Assembly: GCA_043802925.1 (NCBI GenBank)
Contig: JAZDKP010000237.1
Location: 1 to 14,289 of the forward strand
Source: JAZDKP01 sp043802925
GTDB lineage: Bacteria; Fibrobacterota; OXYB2-FULL-49-7; JAEUSG01
DNA length: 14,289 nt
Reading direction: 5' to 3'
This document shows positions 1 through 6,385 of this stretch, piece by piece. A program made the position numbers and the translations under genes. Under the pieces are notes generated by a model, which was not told the DNA's origin, did no database searches, and saw only the letters and a program-made list of their open reading frames with translations. How positions within the stretch are numbered: position 1 is the first letter of the stretch; each line of letters begins with the position of its first letter.

Positions 1-2
1 GT

Positions 3-869
3 CGTTACGGCGGCATCAAGCAGATTGACCCCATCGGGCCCAACGGTGAAATCATCATTGACTACTCCGTGTTTGACGCCATCCGGGCGGGTTTCGGCAA
101 GGTGGTCTTTATCATCCGCAAGTCCATCGAAGCGCCCTTCCGCGAACGCGTGGGCAAGTCCATTGAAAAGAACATCGACACCCGGTATGTCTTCCAGGAA
201 CTTGACACGCTGCCCGCGGGGCTCCGCGTTCCCTCCGGCCGCGAAAAGCCCTGGGGCACGGGCCACGCCATTCTCATGAGCCGGGGCGAGGTGGACGAGC
301 CTTTCGCGGTGCTCAATGCTGACGATTTCTACGGCGCCCATGCCTTCAAGGTCCTTGGCGAATATCTGGTTAACGCAAAGGACAAGGGCGGCCGCTTCGA
401 TTACAGCCTGGTGGGCTACGTGCTCCGGAACACGCTTTCCGAAAATGGTTCCGTGGCGCGCGGCGTTTGCACGGCCGGACCGGACGGTATGCTGGTCGAA
501 ATCCACGAGCGTACCAAAATTCAGCCTTTCCCTGAGGGTGTCAAATTTGAGGAAAACGGCGCGTGGTACCCGGTTTCCTCGGACAGCCTTGTTTCCATGA
601 ACATGTGGGGGTTCACTCCCAGCTTGTACGCGGAGCTCGAAGCGCGCTTTCCGGCGTTCCTCAAGGCCAATATCGACAAGCCCAAGGCCGAATTCTTTAT
701 CCCTGAAGTCGTGGGTTCCCTTGTCCGAGAGAATAAGGCGCAGGTCCGCGTGCTGGCCACCCATGAAAAATGGTTCGGCGTCACCTACAAGGAAGACAAG
801 CCCGTGGTCGAACAGGCCCTCCGTGATCTCATCGCCCGGGGCGCTTATCCGCATAAGCTCTGGAAATAA
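3..869 (+). CDS. Sugar-1-phosphate nucleotidyltransferase (5' end cut off by window edge)
   Basis: This enzyme probably couples a sugar 1-phosphate with an NTP to give an NDP-sugar. The frame is open from base 3, and the residues before the first in-frame GTG (position 69) read RYGGIKQIDPIGPNGEIIID, which matches the conserved N-terminal part of small GlcU/RmlA-fold nucleotidyltransferases (usually preceded by an LAAGMGS-like loop). The GTG at 69 is therefore internal, and about 15 residues lie outside the window. Further support comes from an IIRKSIE segment, a GTGHAIL segment (positions ~256-276) and VLNADDFYG (~309-335), where the paired Asp normally binds the metal and nucleotide. The 289 visible codons fit a family length near 300. 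The stop is 20 bp before the kinase gene, so the two are probably co-transcribed and consecutive in one pathway. Substrate and nucleotide specificity (UTP most likely, from the neighbouring kinase and epimerase) are inferred, not visible. Confidence 0.85.
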   Translation, partial: RYGGIKQIDPIGPNGEIIIDYSVFDAIRAGFGKVVFIIRKSIEAPFRERVGKSIEKNIDTRYVFQELDTLPAGLRVPSGREKPWGTGHAILMSRGEVDEPFAVLNADDFYGAHAFKVLGEYLVNAKDKGGRFDYSLVGYVLRNTLSENGSVARGVCTAGPDGMLVEIHERTKIQPFPEGVKFEENGAWYPVSSDSLVSMNMWGFTPSLYAELEARFPAFLKANIDKPKAEFFIPEVVGSLVRENKAQVRVLATHEKWFGVTYKEDKPVVEQALRDLIARGAYPHKLWK

Positions 870-889
870 CTTTCGAAGGAGAAGAACGC

Positions 890-1996
890 ATGTCAGCTCC
901 GCTTATTGACCTCAAGCCCATTGTCCGGCCGTTCGCCATCGAAGGGGAATACCTTGACGGTGGGCCCTACGGCACCGGCCACATTAACGACACGTACGCG
1001 GTCCGTTTTCGTGCGCCCAAAGGGGAGGTGCGTTATATTCTCCAGCGCATCAATCATCATGTGTTCAAGCAGCCCGTGCCGCTGATGGAGAATGTGGAAC
1101 GGGTCACCGCGCACCTCCGGAAAAAAATCGAGAAGGCGGGCGGCGATCCCTTCCGCGAAACCCTGAACCTCGTCCCTGCGATAGACGGTAAAACCTGGCA
1201 CCTTACCGCTGAGGGGAATTACTGGCGTGTTTACCGCTTCATCGAAGGGGCCCAGACCTACGACAAGGTCGAGAACCTCGACATGGTCTATCAGGCCTCG
1301 TTCTCTTTCGGCAAGTTCCAGGAGGCCATGGCCGACCTGCCGGGCAAACGGGTCAACGAGACCATCCCCAACTTTCATCACACGCGCAAGCGCTTTGAGG
1401 CCTTGCAGGAGGCGGTGAAGAAGGACGCAAAGAACCGCGCAAAAGACGTACGGGCTGAAATCGACTTTGCGTTTTCGCGCGAGGTCGATGCTTCCCGCCT
1501 CGTGGACCTGCTCGATGCGGGCCAGTTGCCCGAGCGCACCACGCATAACGACACCAAACTCAACAATGTCATGATCGACGATAAAACCGGCAAGGGTATC
1601 TGCGTCATCGACCTCGACACCGTCATGCCCGGCCTGCCCCTGTACGACTTCGGCGATTCGGTGCGCATCGGCGCCAGCACCGCGGTTGAGGACGAACGCG
1701 ACCTCTCCAAGGTGGGCATGGACATCGGAATGTTCGAGCGGCTGGCACATGGCTACCTTGACGCGGCGCGTGGTTTTCTAACCCCGCTCGAAAAAAAGAA
1801 CCTTGCCTTTTCGGGCAAACTGCTCACGTTTGAATGCGGCATGCGCTTCCTCGCCGACCACCTCGCTGGCGACACGTATTTTCGCATTCACCGCGAAGCG
1901 CACAACCTTGACCGCTGCCGCACGCAGTTCAAGATGGTGGCGGACATGGAGAAGGCGATGGGGGAGATGGAGCGGATTGTGGAGAAATACTGCTGA
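890..1996 (+). CDS. nahK: N-acetylhexosamine 1-kinase (NahK/LnpB-like, APH-fold phosphotransferase)
   Basis: This is a predicted cytosolic kinase that phosphorylates the anomeric hydroxyl of GlcNAc/GalNAc. The 368-residue protein is close to the length of bifidobacterial NahK and shares its diagnostic blocks as I recall them: PYGTGHIN (26-33), YILQRIN (49-55), WRVYRFIE (112-119), THNDTKLNN (218-226) with probable catalytic Asp221, IDLDTVMPG (240-248) with metal-binding Asp241/Asp243, DFGDSVRIGASTAVEDERDL (253-272), and FSGKLLTFECGMRFLAD (307-323). The start is ATG with AGGAG eight bases upstream (877-881). It follows the nucleotidyltransferase by 20 bp, which would use its product. Such genes are sometimes labelled aminoglycoside phosphotransferase or mucin desulfatase; the detailed motif match favours NahK. 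No lacto-N-biose phosphorylase gene is visible beside it, unlike the bifidobacterial cluster. Confidence 0.88.
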   Translation: MSAPLIDLKPIVRPFAIEGEYLDGGPYGTGHINDTYAVRFRAPKGEVRYILQRINHHVFKQPVPLMENVERVTAHLRKKIEKAGGDPFRETLNLVPAIDGKTWHLTAEGNYWRVYRFIEGAQTYDKVENLDMVYQASFSFGKFQEAMADLPGKRVNETIPNFHHTRKRFEALQEAVKKDAKNRAKDVRAEIDFAFSREVDASRLVDLLDAGQLPERTTHNDTKLNNVMIDDKTGKGICVIDLDTVMPGLPLYDFGDSVRIGASTAVEDERDLSKVGMDIGMFERLAHGYLDAARGFLTPLEKKNLAFSGKLLTFECGMRFLADHLAGDTYFRIHREAHNLDRCRTQFKMVADMEKAMGEMERIVEKYC

Positions 1997-2078
1997 CACC
2001 TCACCCCCTTTCCCCCTCTCCTTCAGGAGAGGGGGCTGTGGTAAGGCAAAAATGGGAATTCGATAATATTAATATTGT

Positions 2079-2115
2079 AAAAAAAAGCCCTCCCTCTCCT
2101 TCAGGAGAGGGAGGG
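2079..2115 (-). terminator. Intrinsic terminator for leftward transcription
   Basis: Read on the minus strand, a perfect 13-bp GC-rich stem (2115-2103 pairing with 2100-2088) is followed by one C and then a run of eight T (2086-2079). This is a textbook Rho-independent terminator layout, and it forms part of the right arm of the inverted repeat. It would stop transcripts coming from the right, such as readthrough from the convergent efflux operon. On the plus strand the same hairpin has no T tract. Function is inferred from structure only. Confidence 0.45.
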
Positions 2116-2119
2116 AAAG

Positions 2120-2126
2120 GGAGGGT
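2120..2126 (+). promoter_or_regulatory. Ribosome-binding site inside the repeat, for the epimerase
   Basis: The purine run GGGAGGG lies 3-9 bases before the GTG at 2130 and belongs to the right terminal arm of the inverted repeat. The upstream 13-bp hairpin ends at 2115, leaving this site just outside the stem. It decides the start: the protein must begin here to keep the Rossmann strand KYLITGG intact, and no other start codon is available nearby. Confidence 0.5.
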
Positions 2127-2129
2127 GAG

Positions 2130-3056
2130 GTGAAATACCTGATTACCGGCGGCTGCGGGTTCATTGGCTCGCACATCGCCGAGGCGCTTGTGGCCGAGGG
2201 CGAAAGCGTTGTTCTCTACGACAACCTTTCCTCGGGCTTTGAAAGGAACATCGCGGGCTTCCGCGACAAGGTTGAGTTCATCAAGGCCGATGTGCGGGAT
2301 TATGACACCCTGTTGCGCGCCACCGAGGGCGTGGACTACATTTTTCATGAGGCCGCGCTGGTGTCGGTCTTTGAGTCCGTGGAACGTCCCATGGTCAACA
2401 ACGACGTGAACATCACGGGCATGCTCAACGTGCTCCTGGCCGCGCGCCACAACAAGGTCCGTCGCGTGGTGGTCGCGAGCTCTGCGGCCATTTACGGCAA
2501 CGAGCCCACGCTCCCCAAGCGCGAGGACATGCGGCCCGAGCCCGAATCACCCTACGCCATCGGAAAAATCACGGACGAGTATTACATGCAGGTCTTTGCC
2601 AAGCTCTACGGCGTCCAGACCGTGGTGCTGCGCTACTTCAACGTGTTCGGGCCGCGGCAGGACCCTTCGTCCATGTACTCGGGCGTCATCTCCAAGTTCA
2701 CGGATATCGTACGGGCCGGCAAAACTCCGGTCATTTTTGGAGACGGGCAGCAATCGCGCGATTTCGTATTTGTCAAAGACGTGGTCCAGGCCAACCTGCT
2801 CGCCATGCGAGGGAAAAAAGTGGGCGCGGGCGAGGTCTTCAACGTGGCCACGGGGCAGCGCACCAATCTTCTTGACCTCCTGCGCATCCTCGGCGAAATC
2901 ACAGGACGGGAACTAAAACCCGAATTCCGCGATGCGCGGGCCGGGGACATCAAGCACTCTTACGCGGATATTTCCAGGGCGAAAAGCATTCTTGGGTTTT
3001 CGCCCAAATTTACCGTATCGGACGGTCTTAAAATACTGATGGAACAGAAAGGGTAA
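2130..3056 (+). CDS. Extended-SDR NAD-dependent sugar-nucleotide epimerase, probably UDP-N-acetylhexosamine 4-epimerase
   Basis: This is a predicted cytosolic enzyme interconverting UDP-GlcNAc/UDP-GalNAc and possibly UDP-Glc/UDP-Gal. The 308-residue protein has the NAD-binding GGCGFIGSH (7-15), acidic D31 after the second strand, catalytic SSAAIYG (117-123) and YAIGK (Tyr142, Lys146), then RYFNVFGPRQDPSSMYSG (168-185) and GDGQQSRDFVFVKDVV (204-219). The YGNEPTLPK and RQDPSS blocks resemble WbpP-type epimerases. In the block GDIKHSYADIS, Ser277 falls where WbpP has a small serine and E. coli GalE has a bulky tyrosine, which favours N-acetylated substrates; this alignment is from memory. The GTG start and its ribosome-binding site come from the adjacent repeat. 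It fits the kinase and nucleotidyltransferase as the third step. Other extended SDRs (dTDP/UDP-glucose-type) remain possible. Confidence 0.82.
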   Translation: MKYLITGGCGFIGSHIAEALVAEGESVVLYDNLSSGFERNIAGFRDKVEFIKADVRDYDTLLRATEGVDYIFHEAALVSVFESVERPMVNNDVNITGMLNVLLAARHNKVRRVVVASSAAIYGNEPTLPKREDMRPEPESPYAIGKITDEYYMQVFAKLYGVQTVVLRYFNVFGPRQDPSSMYSGVISKFTDIVRAGKTPVIFGDGQQSRDFVFVKDVVQANLLAMRGKKVGAGEVFNVATGQRTNLLDLLRILGEITGRELKPEFRDARAGDIKHSYADISRAKSILGFSPKFTVSDGLKILMEQKG

Positions 3057-5162
3057 TCCTCCATGCATAACAAGCCGATTCCCGGACTCAACAAGGCCTA
3101 CGACAACGCGGAATTCCTGCACAGCCATGCGGCGCGATACATCCGCGTCATGGCCGAATTCATAGAGCCTGAGGAGCGCTTTAAAAAGCTGCACATCAAC
3201 AATACCATCGTGTTTTTCGGTTCCGCCCGGTCCGTGGATGCCAGGGCCTATAAAAAGAAAAAACTCATGCCCGGCGAAAAGACGGAAAAGGGCCTTGTGG
3301 TGAGCAAGGCGCACGAAGCGTGTATCGAACTCTCGCGCCGTATCACCGAGTGGTCCAATAAAATCAAGGACCCTTCCAAGCGTTTTTACCTTTGCTCCGG
3401 CGGCGGGCCCGGTATCATGGCCGCGGCCAACCAGGGCGCCTCGCTGGCCGGTGGTCAATCCATCGGGTTCAACATCAGCCTGCCGTTCGAACAGATGCCC
3501 AATCCTTACATCACGCCCGGCCTCAATTTTGAATTCCACTATTTCTTTGTGCGTAAATTCTGGTTCCTCTATTACGCCAAGGCGCTGGTCGCCTTTCCGG
3601 GCGGATTCGGCACTTTTGACGAGGCCTTTGAACTTCTTACGCTTCTTCAGACTAAAAAGCTCAATAAAAATGTACCGGTGGTCTTTTTCGGAAGCAAATT
3701 CTGGGACGAGGTGTTCAACTTCAAAGCGCTCGTAGAATACGGCGTCATCAGCAAGGAAGACCTCAAACTGTTCCGGGTACTCGATGACGTGGACGAGGCC
3801 TACGATTACATTACCGGTGAACTGAAGAAATACTACGTGAACAAATAGCCGGTCCGCGTACTCGTACCGGAGCGCGTCGATGGGGTTCATCCGCGACGCC
3901 TTGAGCGCCGGATAGAGCCCGAAAATCACCCCCAGAAACGCCAGGATCAGCAGCACGCCGATTGCGTATTGCGGCGGCAGGAGGGGGCGTATCACGCCGT
4001 CCGTGGCTTTTTCGATGAGGTCCCCGAACGCCATGGGAATGCACCCCAGCAGCGCGCCCGCGACACCGCCTGTAAAGCAGAGCGTGCTGGTTTCGGCCAG
4101 GAACTGAACGAAGATTTGCCGACGGCTGGCGCCCAGCGCCATGCGTACGCCGATTTCGCGCACGCGTTCCGAAATGCTCGACAGCATCACATTCATGATG
4201 CCGAGGCCGCCCGAGAGAAGGGCAATAAACGCAATGACGCCCATGATGTTCCCGATGTTGTTCATCATGGCGATGAACTCCTTGAGATTGTCCGGTTTGT
4301 GGTATTCGAAGTCCGGCGCGCCCCGGTGGAGCGCGGTCATGGCGTCCACGATGTCCGCGAGCGCGGTGTTCATGCGCTTGGGGTCAGCCACCTTCACCCA
4401 AATCATGCCGGGGTTCGGGTTCATGCCCATGACGCGCGCGCGCGCCGTCAGGAGCGGGACGTAGATGTTGTTCCGCATCCAGTTCCGCTTCATGTCCCCA
4501 GTTTTGGCCCCGAACACCCCCACCACGCGGAACCGCTGGCCTTGGGTGTGAAGGGTGCTGCCCACCGCGGAGGGAAAGGGTTTGCCGAGGCCCCGCATTT
4601 TGCCGGCGATATCGTCCGCGAGGGTCTGCGAAATGACGCACACATTGGCGCCGGTCCGGAAATCGTCGGCCGACAGGGTGCGGCCTTCCTTGATTTCCAG
4701 TTCCGTGTCCATGTTCAGGTCGTTATCGAGCGAGGCGGAATCCACGCCGCGCAGGTTGGCCGAGACCTCGCCCGCATAGGTGCCGACCTGGGCATGCTGC
4801 GACACGGACTTGAAGACCCGCGCCACCCCGGCCACGCTGTCTTCCAGGAATTCCCCGTCCGAAAAACGAAACCCCGGCGAGCGGCTCATGGCGGCCTTGG
4901 ACTCCGGGGGGACATCGTCCGCTTCGGAAAGGAAGACGCTGCCCATCCAGTCGCCGATGCGGGTGTCAAGGAAACGGTTTAAGCCCCCCATGAGCGAGAG
5001 CATGACCACCATCACGAACACACCGAAGAGGATGCCCAGCGCCGACAACAGGGAGCGGAGGAGATGGGTGCGCATTTCGATAAAGCCGGTGCGCACACCC
5101 ACACGGATCGGGGCAAAGTAGAGTGCCAGTCCGCGCCGTAAACCGGAAAAACGATCACGCAT
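2913..5162 (-). CDS. MacB/FtsX-type ABC permease 2, with stop-loss extension antisense to the LOG gene
   Basis: This is a predicted inner-membrane permease of the tripartite exporter. Counting from ATG 5162: one N-terminal membrane span (~33-59), a large periplasmic domain (~60-290), then three C-terminal spans forming the FtsX domain, with ERVREIGVRMALGASRRQI before the second of these. Family members end near NPIDALRYE, reached here at residue 434 (position 3861). The next codon is TAC, one base from a stop, and the frame stays open for 315 more codons, antisense to all of the LOG gene and into the epimerase. That tail resembles no domain I recognise, so the functional gene is probably 3861-5162. 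ATG 5162 overlaps the upstream permease stop by 8 bp and has GAGG upstream; a TTG at 5177 is less likely. No ATPase domain is present. Confidence 0.8.
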   Translation of the reverse strand: MRDRFSGLRRGLALYFAPIRVGVRTGFIEMRTHLLRSLLSALGILFGVFVMVVMLSLMGGLNRFLDTRIGDWMGSVFLSEADDVPPESKAAMSRSPGFRFSDGEFLEDSVAGVARVFKSVSQHAQVGTYAGEVSANLRGVDSASLDNDLNMDTELEIKEGRTLSADDFRTGANVCVISQTLADDIAGKMRGLGKPFPSAVGSTLHTQGQRFRVVGVFGAKTGDMKRNWMRNNIYVPLLTARARVMGMNPNPGMIWVKVADPKRMNTALADIVDAMTALHRGAPDFEYHKPDNLKEFIAMMNNIGNIMGVIAFIALLSGGLGIMNVMLSSISERVREIGVRMALGASRRQIFVQFLAETSTLCFTGGVAGALLGCIPMAFGDLIEKATDGVIRPLLPPQYAIGVLLILAFLGVIFGLYPALKASRMNPIDALRYEYADRLFVHVVFLQFTGNVIVGLVHVIEYPEQFEVFLADDAVFYERFEVEHLVPEFASEKDHRYIFIELFSLKKRKKFKGLVKSAESARKGDQRLGVIEEPEFTHKEIVEFKIEAGRDVRIGHLFERQADVEPDGLTTGQRGALVGRGHDTGPAAGAKVKTLGRVLDFIGPLGDTAREFDTRFVRLAHHKALFRLFAGHEFFLFIGPGIHGPGGTEKHDGIVDVQLFKALLRLYEFGHDADVSRRMAVQEFRVVVGLVESGNRLVMHGGLPFLFHQYFKTVRYGKFGRKPKNAFRPGNIRVRVLDVPGPRIAEFGF
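3063..3848 (+). CDS. LOG-family Rossmann protein (TIGR00730-like; possible nucleotide 5'-monophosphate phosphoribohydrolase)
   Basis: Members of this family cleave the N-glycosidic bond of (cytokinin) nucleoside 5'-monophosphates; many bacterial ones have no proven substrate, and older annotations call them lysine decarboxylases wrongly. The 261-residue protein has a Rossmann strand IVFFGSAR (49-56), SGGGPGIM (112-119), FVRK (162-165) with the family Arg, and PGGFGTFDE (179-187), which is the PGGxGTxxE signature with the catalytic Glu. It carries about 40 extra N-terminal residues compared with short LOG proteins. The ATG lies 6 bp after the epimerase stop, and GAAAGGG overlapping that stop serves as ribosome-binding site, so it is probably the last gene of the sugar operon. 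Why it travels with sugar genes is unclear. Its stop lies 12 bp from the expected 3' end of the convergent permease gene. Confidence 0.85.
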   Translation: MHNKPIPGLNKAYDNAEFLHSHAARYIRVMAEFIEPEERFKKLHINNTIVFFGSARSVDARAYKKKKLMPGEKTEKGLVVSKAHEACIELSRRITEWSNKIKDPSKRFYLCSGGGPGIMAAANQGASLAGGQSIGFNISLPFEQMPNPYITPGLNFEFHYFFVRKFWFLYYAKALVAFPGGFGTFDEAFELLTLLQTKKLNKNVPVVFFGSKFWDEVFNFKALVEYGVISKEDLKLFRVLDDVDEAYDYITGELKKYYVNK

Positions 5163-6378
5163 ATTGCAGCGCCTCAATGGGCCGCATGGCCGCGGCCTTA
5201 AAGGCCGGAAAAAGCCCGGCCGCGATTCCCGTCACCAGGGTGAACCCCAGGACCAGGCCATAGTCGCCCGCGGAGAGCGACGGCGTGATGGGCATCAGGT
5301 CCTCGGGCAGCCAGGAGACGATGGAGCCCACGACCAGGCCGGGCGCCGCGCCGGTGAAACACAGCAACAGCGTTTCCAGCATCACCTGCACAAACAGATC
5401 GCTTTTGCGCGCGCCCAGGGCCTTGCGCAGCCCGATTTCGCGCACCCGGTCGCCCACGGTGGCGAACATGATATTCATGATGCTGACCCCGCCGGTGAGC
5501 AGCGAAAGCGCGGCCAATATGTACAGCAGGAGGTTAAGGGCGAAGTTGGTGTTTTCCATCTCCCGTATTTTGTCTTCGTTCAGGGTGACGTCAAAATCCT
5601 GCACCCCGCGGTGCATTCCGGTCAGCGCGGTGATGACCGCCTCCTGCGCCTTTTTCAGCTCGGTTATGTCCCGCACCTTCAGTCCTATGGATGTCAACTG
5701 CGCCGAGGCGCCGCCGATGTCGCGGAAATAAGTGGTGTAGGGAATCAGTACCTGGCGCGCCCTCCGGTCCCACGGGTCATCGGTCTGGATAAGACCGATG
5801 ATGGTGAAGGGGATGCCTTTGAAGGAAATGGATGTGCCCACCGGATTCGTTTTATCAAAGAGCCGCTCCGCCACACGCGAACCGATGATACAGACGTGCG
5901 CCGAGGCGTCAAAATCTTCGGGCTGGAAGGCACGGCCTTTGCCGATGATATAATTGTAGACCGAAAGGTGGCCGGGCCCCACGGCCACGGGTGCGCTGTG
6001 CTGCCCCCGCCCGTTTCCCTTGACTTCCTGGCGGCCCAGGCTGATTTCCGGAAGCACCGTGCTGATTTGAGGAATCTGCGCCTGGAGCGCGCGAATCTGT
6101 TCGAGGGTCAGCCCCGGCGAACGGCGGAACGCAACGGCTTCGTCGCGTGTGTCGGCGGAGAGTTTTTTAACGGTCATGATATCGAGCCCGCCCATGGAAA
6201 GCATGGACTTGGACACCTGTGTGCCCATGGCCCGCATAAACGAAAGAAGGGTGAGCACCGAGGCCACGCCCAGAAAAATGCCGAACGCACTGATGAGCGA
6301 ACGCGCCCGGTTGCTCGAAACTTCCAAAAGGCAGAGCCGGCTGTTGATTAAAAACAGATTCAGGAGCCGTTCCTTCAT
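5155..6378 (-). CDS. MacB/FtsX-type ABC permease 1
   Basis: This is a predicted inner-membrane permease working with the ATPase just upstream and probably pairing with permease 2. The 407-residue protein shows a membrane span at about 27-49 (AFGIFLGVASVLTLLSF), a periplasmic MacB-type domain (~50-275), and three C-terminal spans (~281-305, 331-355, 371-394). The FtsX signature REIGLRKALGARKSDLFVQV lies at 313-332, and the protein ends with the usual RPIEALQYA. It differs clearly in sequence from permease 2, so the two are paralogues rather than a recent duplication. The ATG lies 7 bp after the ATPase stop with AAGGA upstream, and its own stop overlaps the start of permease 2 by 8 bp, suggesting translational coupling. 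Lacking an ATPase domain, it is a split MacB, in layout closer to LolC/LolE. Confidence 0.88.
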   Translation of the reverse strand: MKERLLNLFLINSRLCLLEVSSNRARSLISAFGIFLGVASVLTLLSFMRAMGTQVSKSMLSMGGLDIMTVKKLSADTRDEAVAFRRSPGLTLEQIRALQAQIPQISTVLPEISLGRQEVKGNGRGQHSAPVAVGPGHLSVYNYIIGKGRAFQPEDFDASAHVCIIGSRVAERLFDKTNPVGTSISFKGIPFTIIGLIQTDDPWDRRARQVLIPYTTYFRDIGGASAQLTSIGLKVRDITELKKAQEAVITALTGMHRGVQDFDVTLNEDKIREMENTNFALNLLLYILAALSLLTGGVSIMNIMFATVGDRVREIGLRKALGARKSDLFVQVMLETLLLCFTGAAPGLVVGSIVSWLPEDLMPITPSLSAGDYGLVLGFTLVTGIAAGLFPAFKAAAMRPIEALQYA

Positions 6379-6385
6379 GGCGTCC

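Larger units (their letters stand above)
1997..2132. repeat. MITE-like imperfect inverted repeat between kinase and epimerase genes
   Basis: The outer ends are CACCTCACCC at 1997 and its complement GGGTGAGGTG ending at 2132. The arms (about 1997-2035 and 2088-2132) match as inverted repeats apart from a two-base indel. Each arm contains its own perfect hairpin: stem 2012-2022/2025-2035 (11 bp) and stem 2088-2100/2103-2115 (13 bp), both closed by the core CTCCTTCAGGAG. The centre (2037-2086) is AT-rich, unlike its surroundings, and holds a 12-bp palindrome at 2065-2076. It carries no ORF of note and I see no target-site duplication. It begins at the base after the kinase stop codon and ends with the epimerase GTG, so it fills the whole intergenic space. 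Non-autonomous palindromic repeats of this pyrimidine/purine type occur in many genomes; copy number here is unknown. Confidence 0.7.

Noticed and set aside
893..1750. A 285-codon minus-strand open frame opposite the kinase gene
   Set aside because: The plus strand carries a complete NahK-like protein with all motifs; the antisense translation has none.
1986..2138. AAATAC on both sides of the inverted repeat as a target-site duplication
   Set aside because: The copies are not directly adjacent to both repeat ends: the left copy is separated from the element by five bases while the right copy abuts it, so chance is more likely.
3849..3870. Hairpin CCGGT/ACCGG between the convergent LOG and permease genes as a shared terminator
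   Set aside because: The stem is only 5 bp with a 12-base loop and no T tract follows on either strand.
3969..4982. A 337-codon plus-strand open frame opposite permease 2
   Set aside because: Same pattern: a His/Arg/Ala-rich antisense shadow of a well-supported gene.
5164..6351. A 395-codon plus-strand open frame opposite permease 1
   Set aside because: It mirrors the permease gene, has a low-complexity His/Gln/Arg-rich translation with no recognisable domain, and the opposite strand encodes a clear FtsX-family protein.
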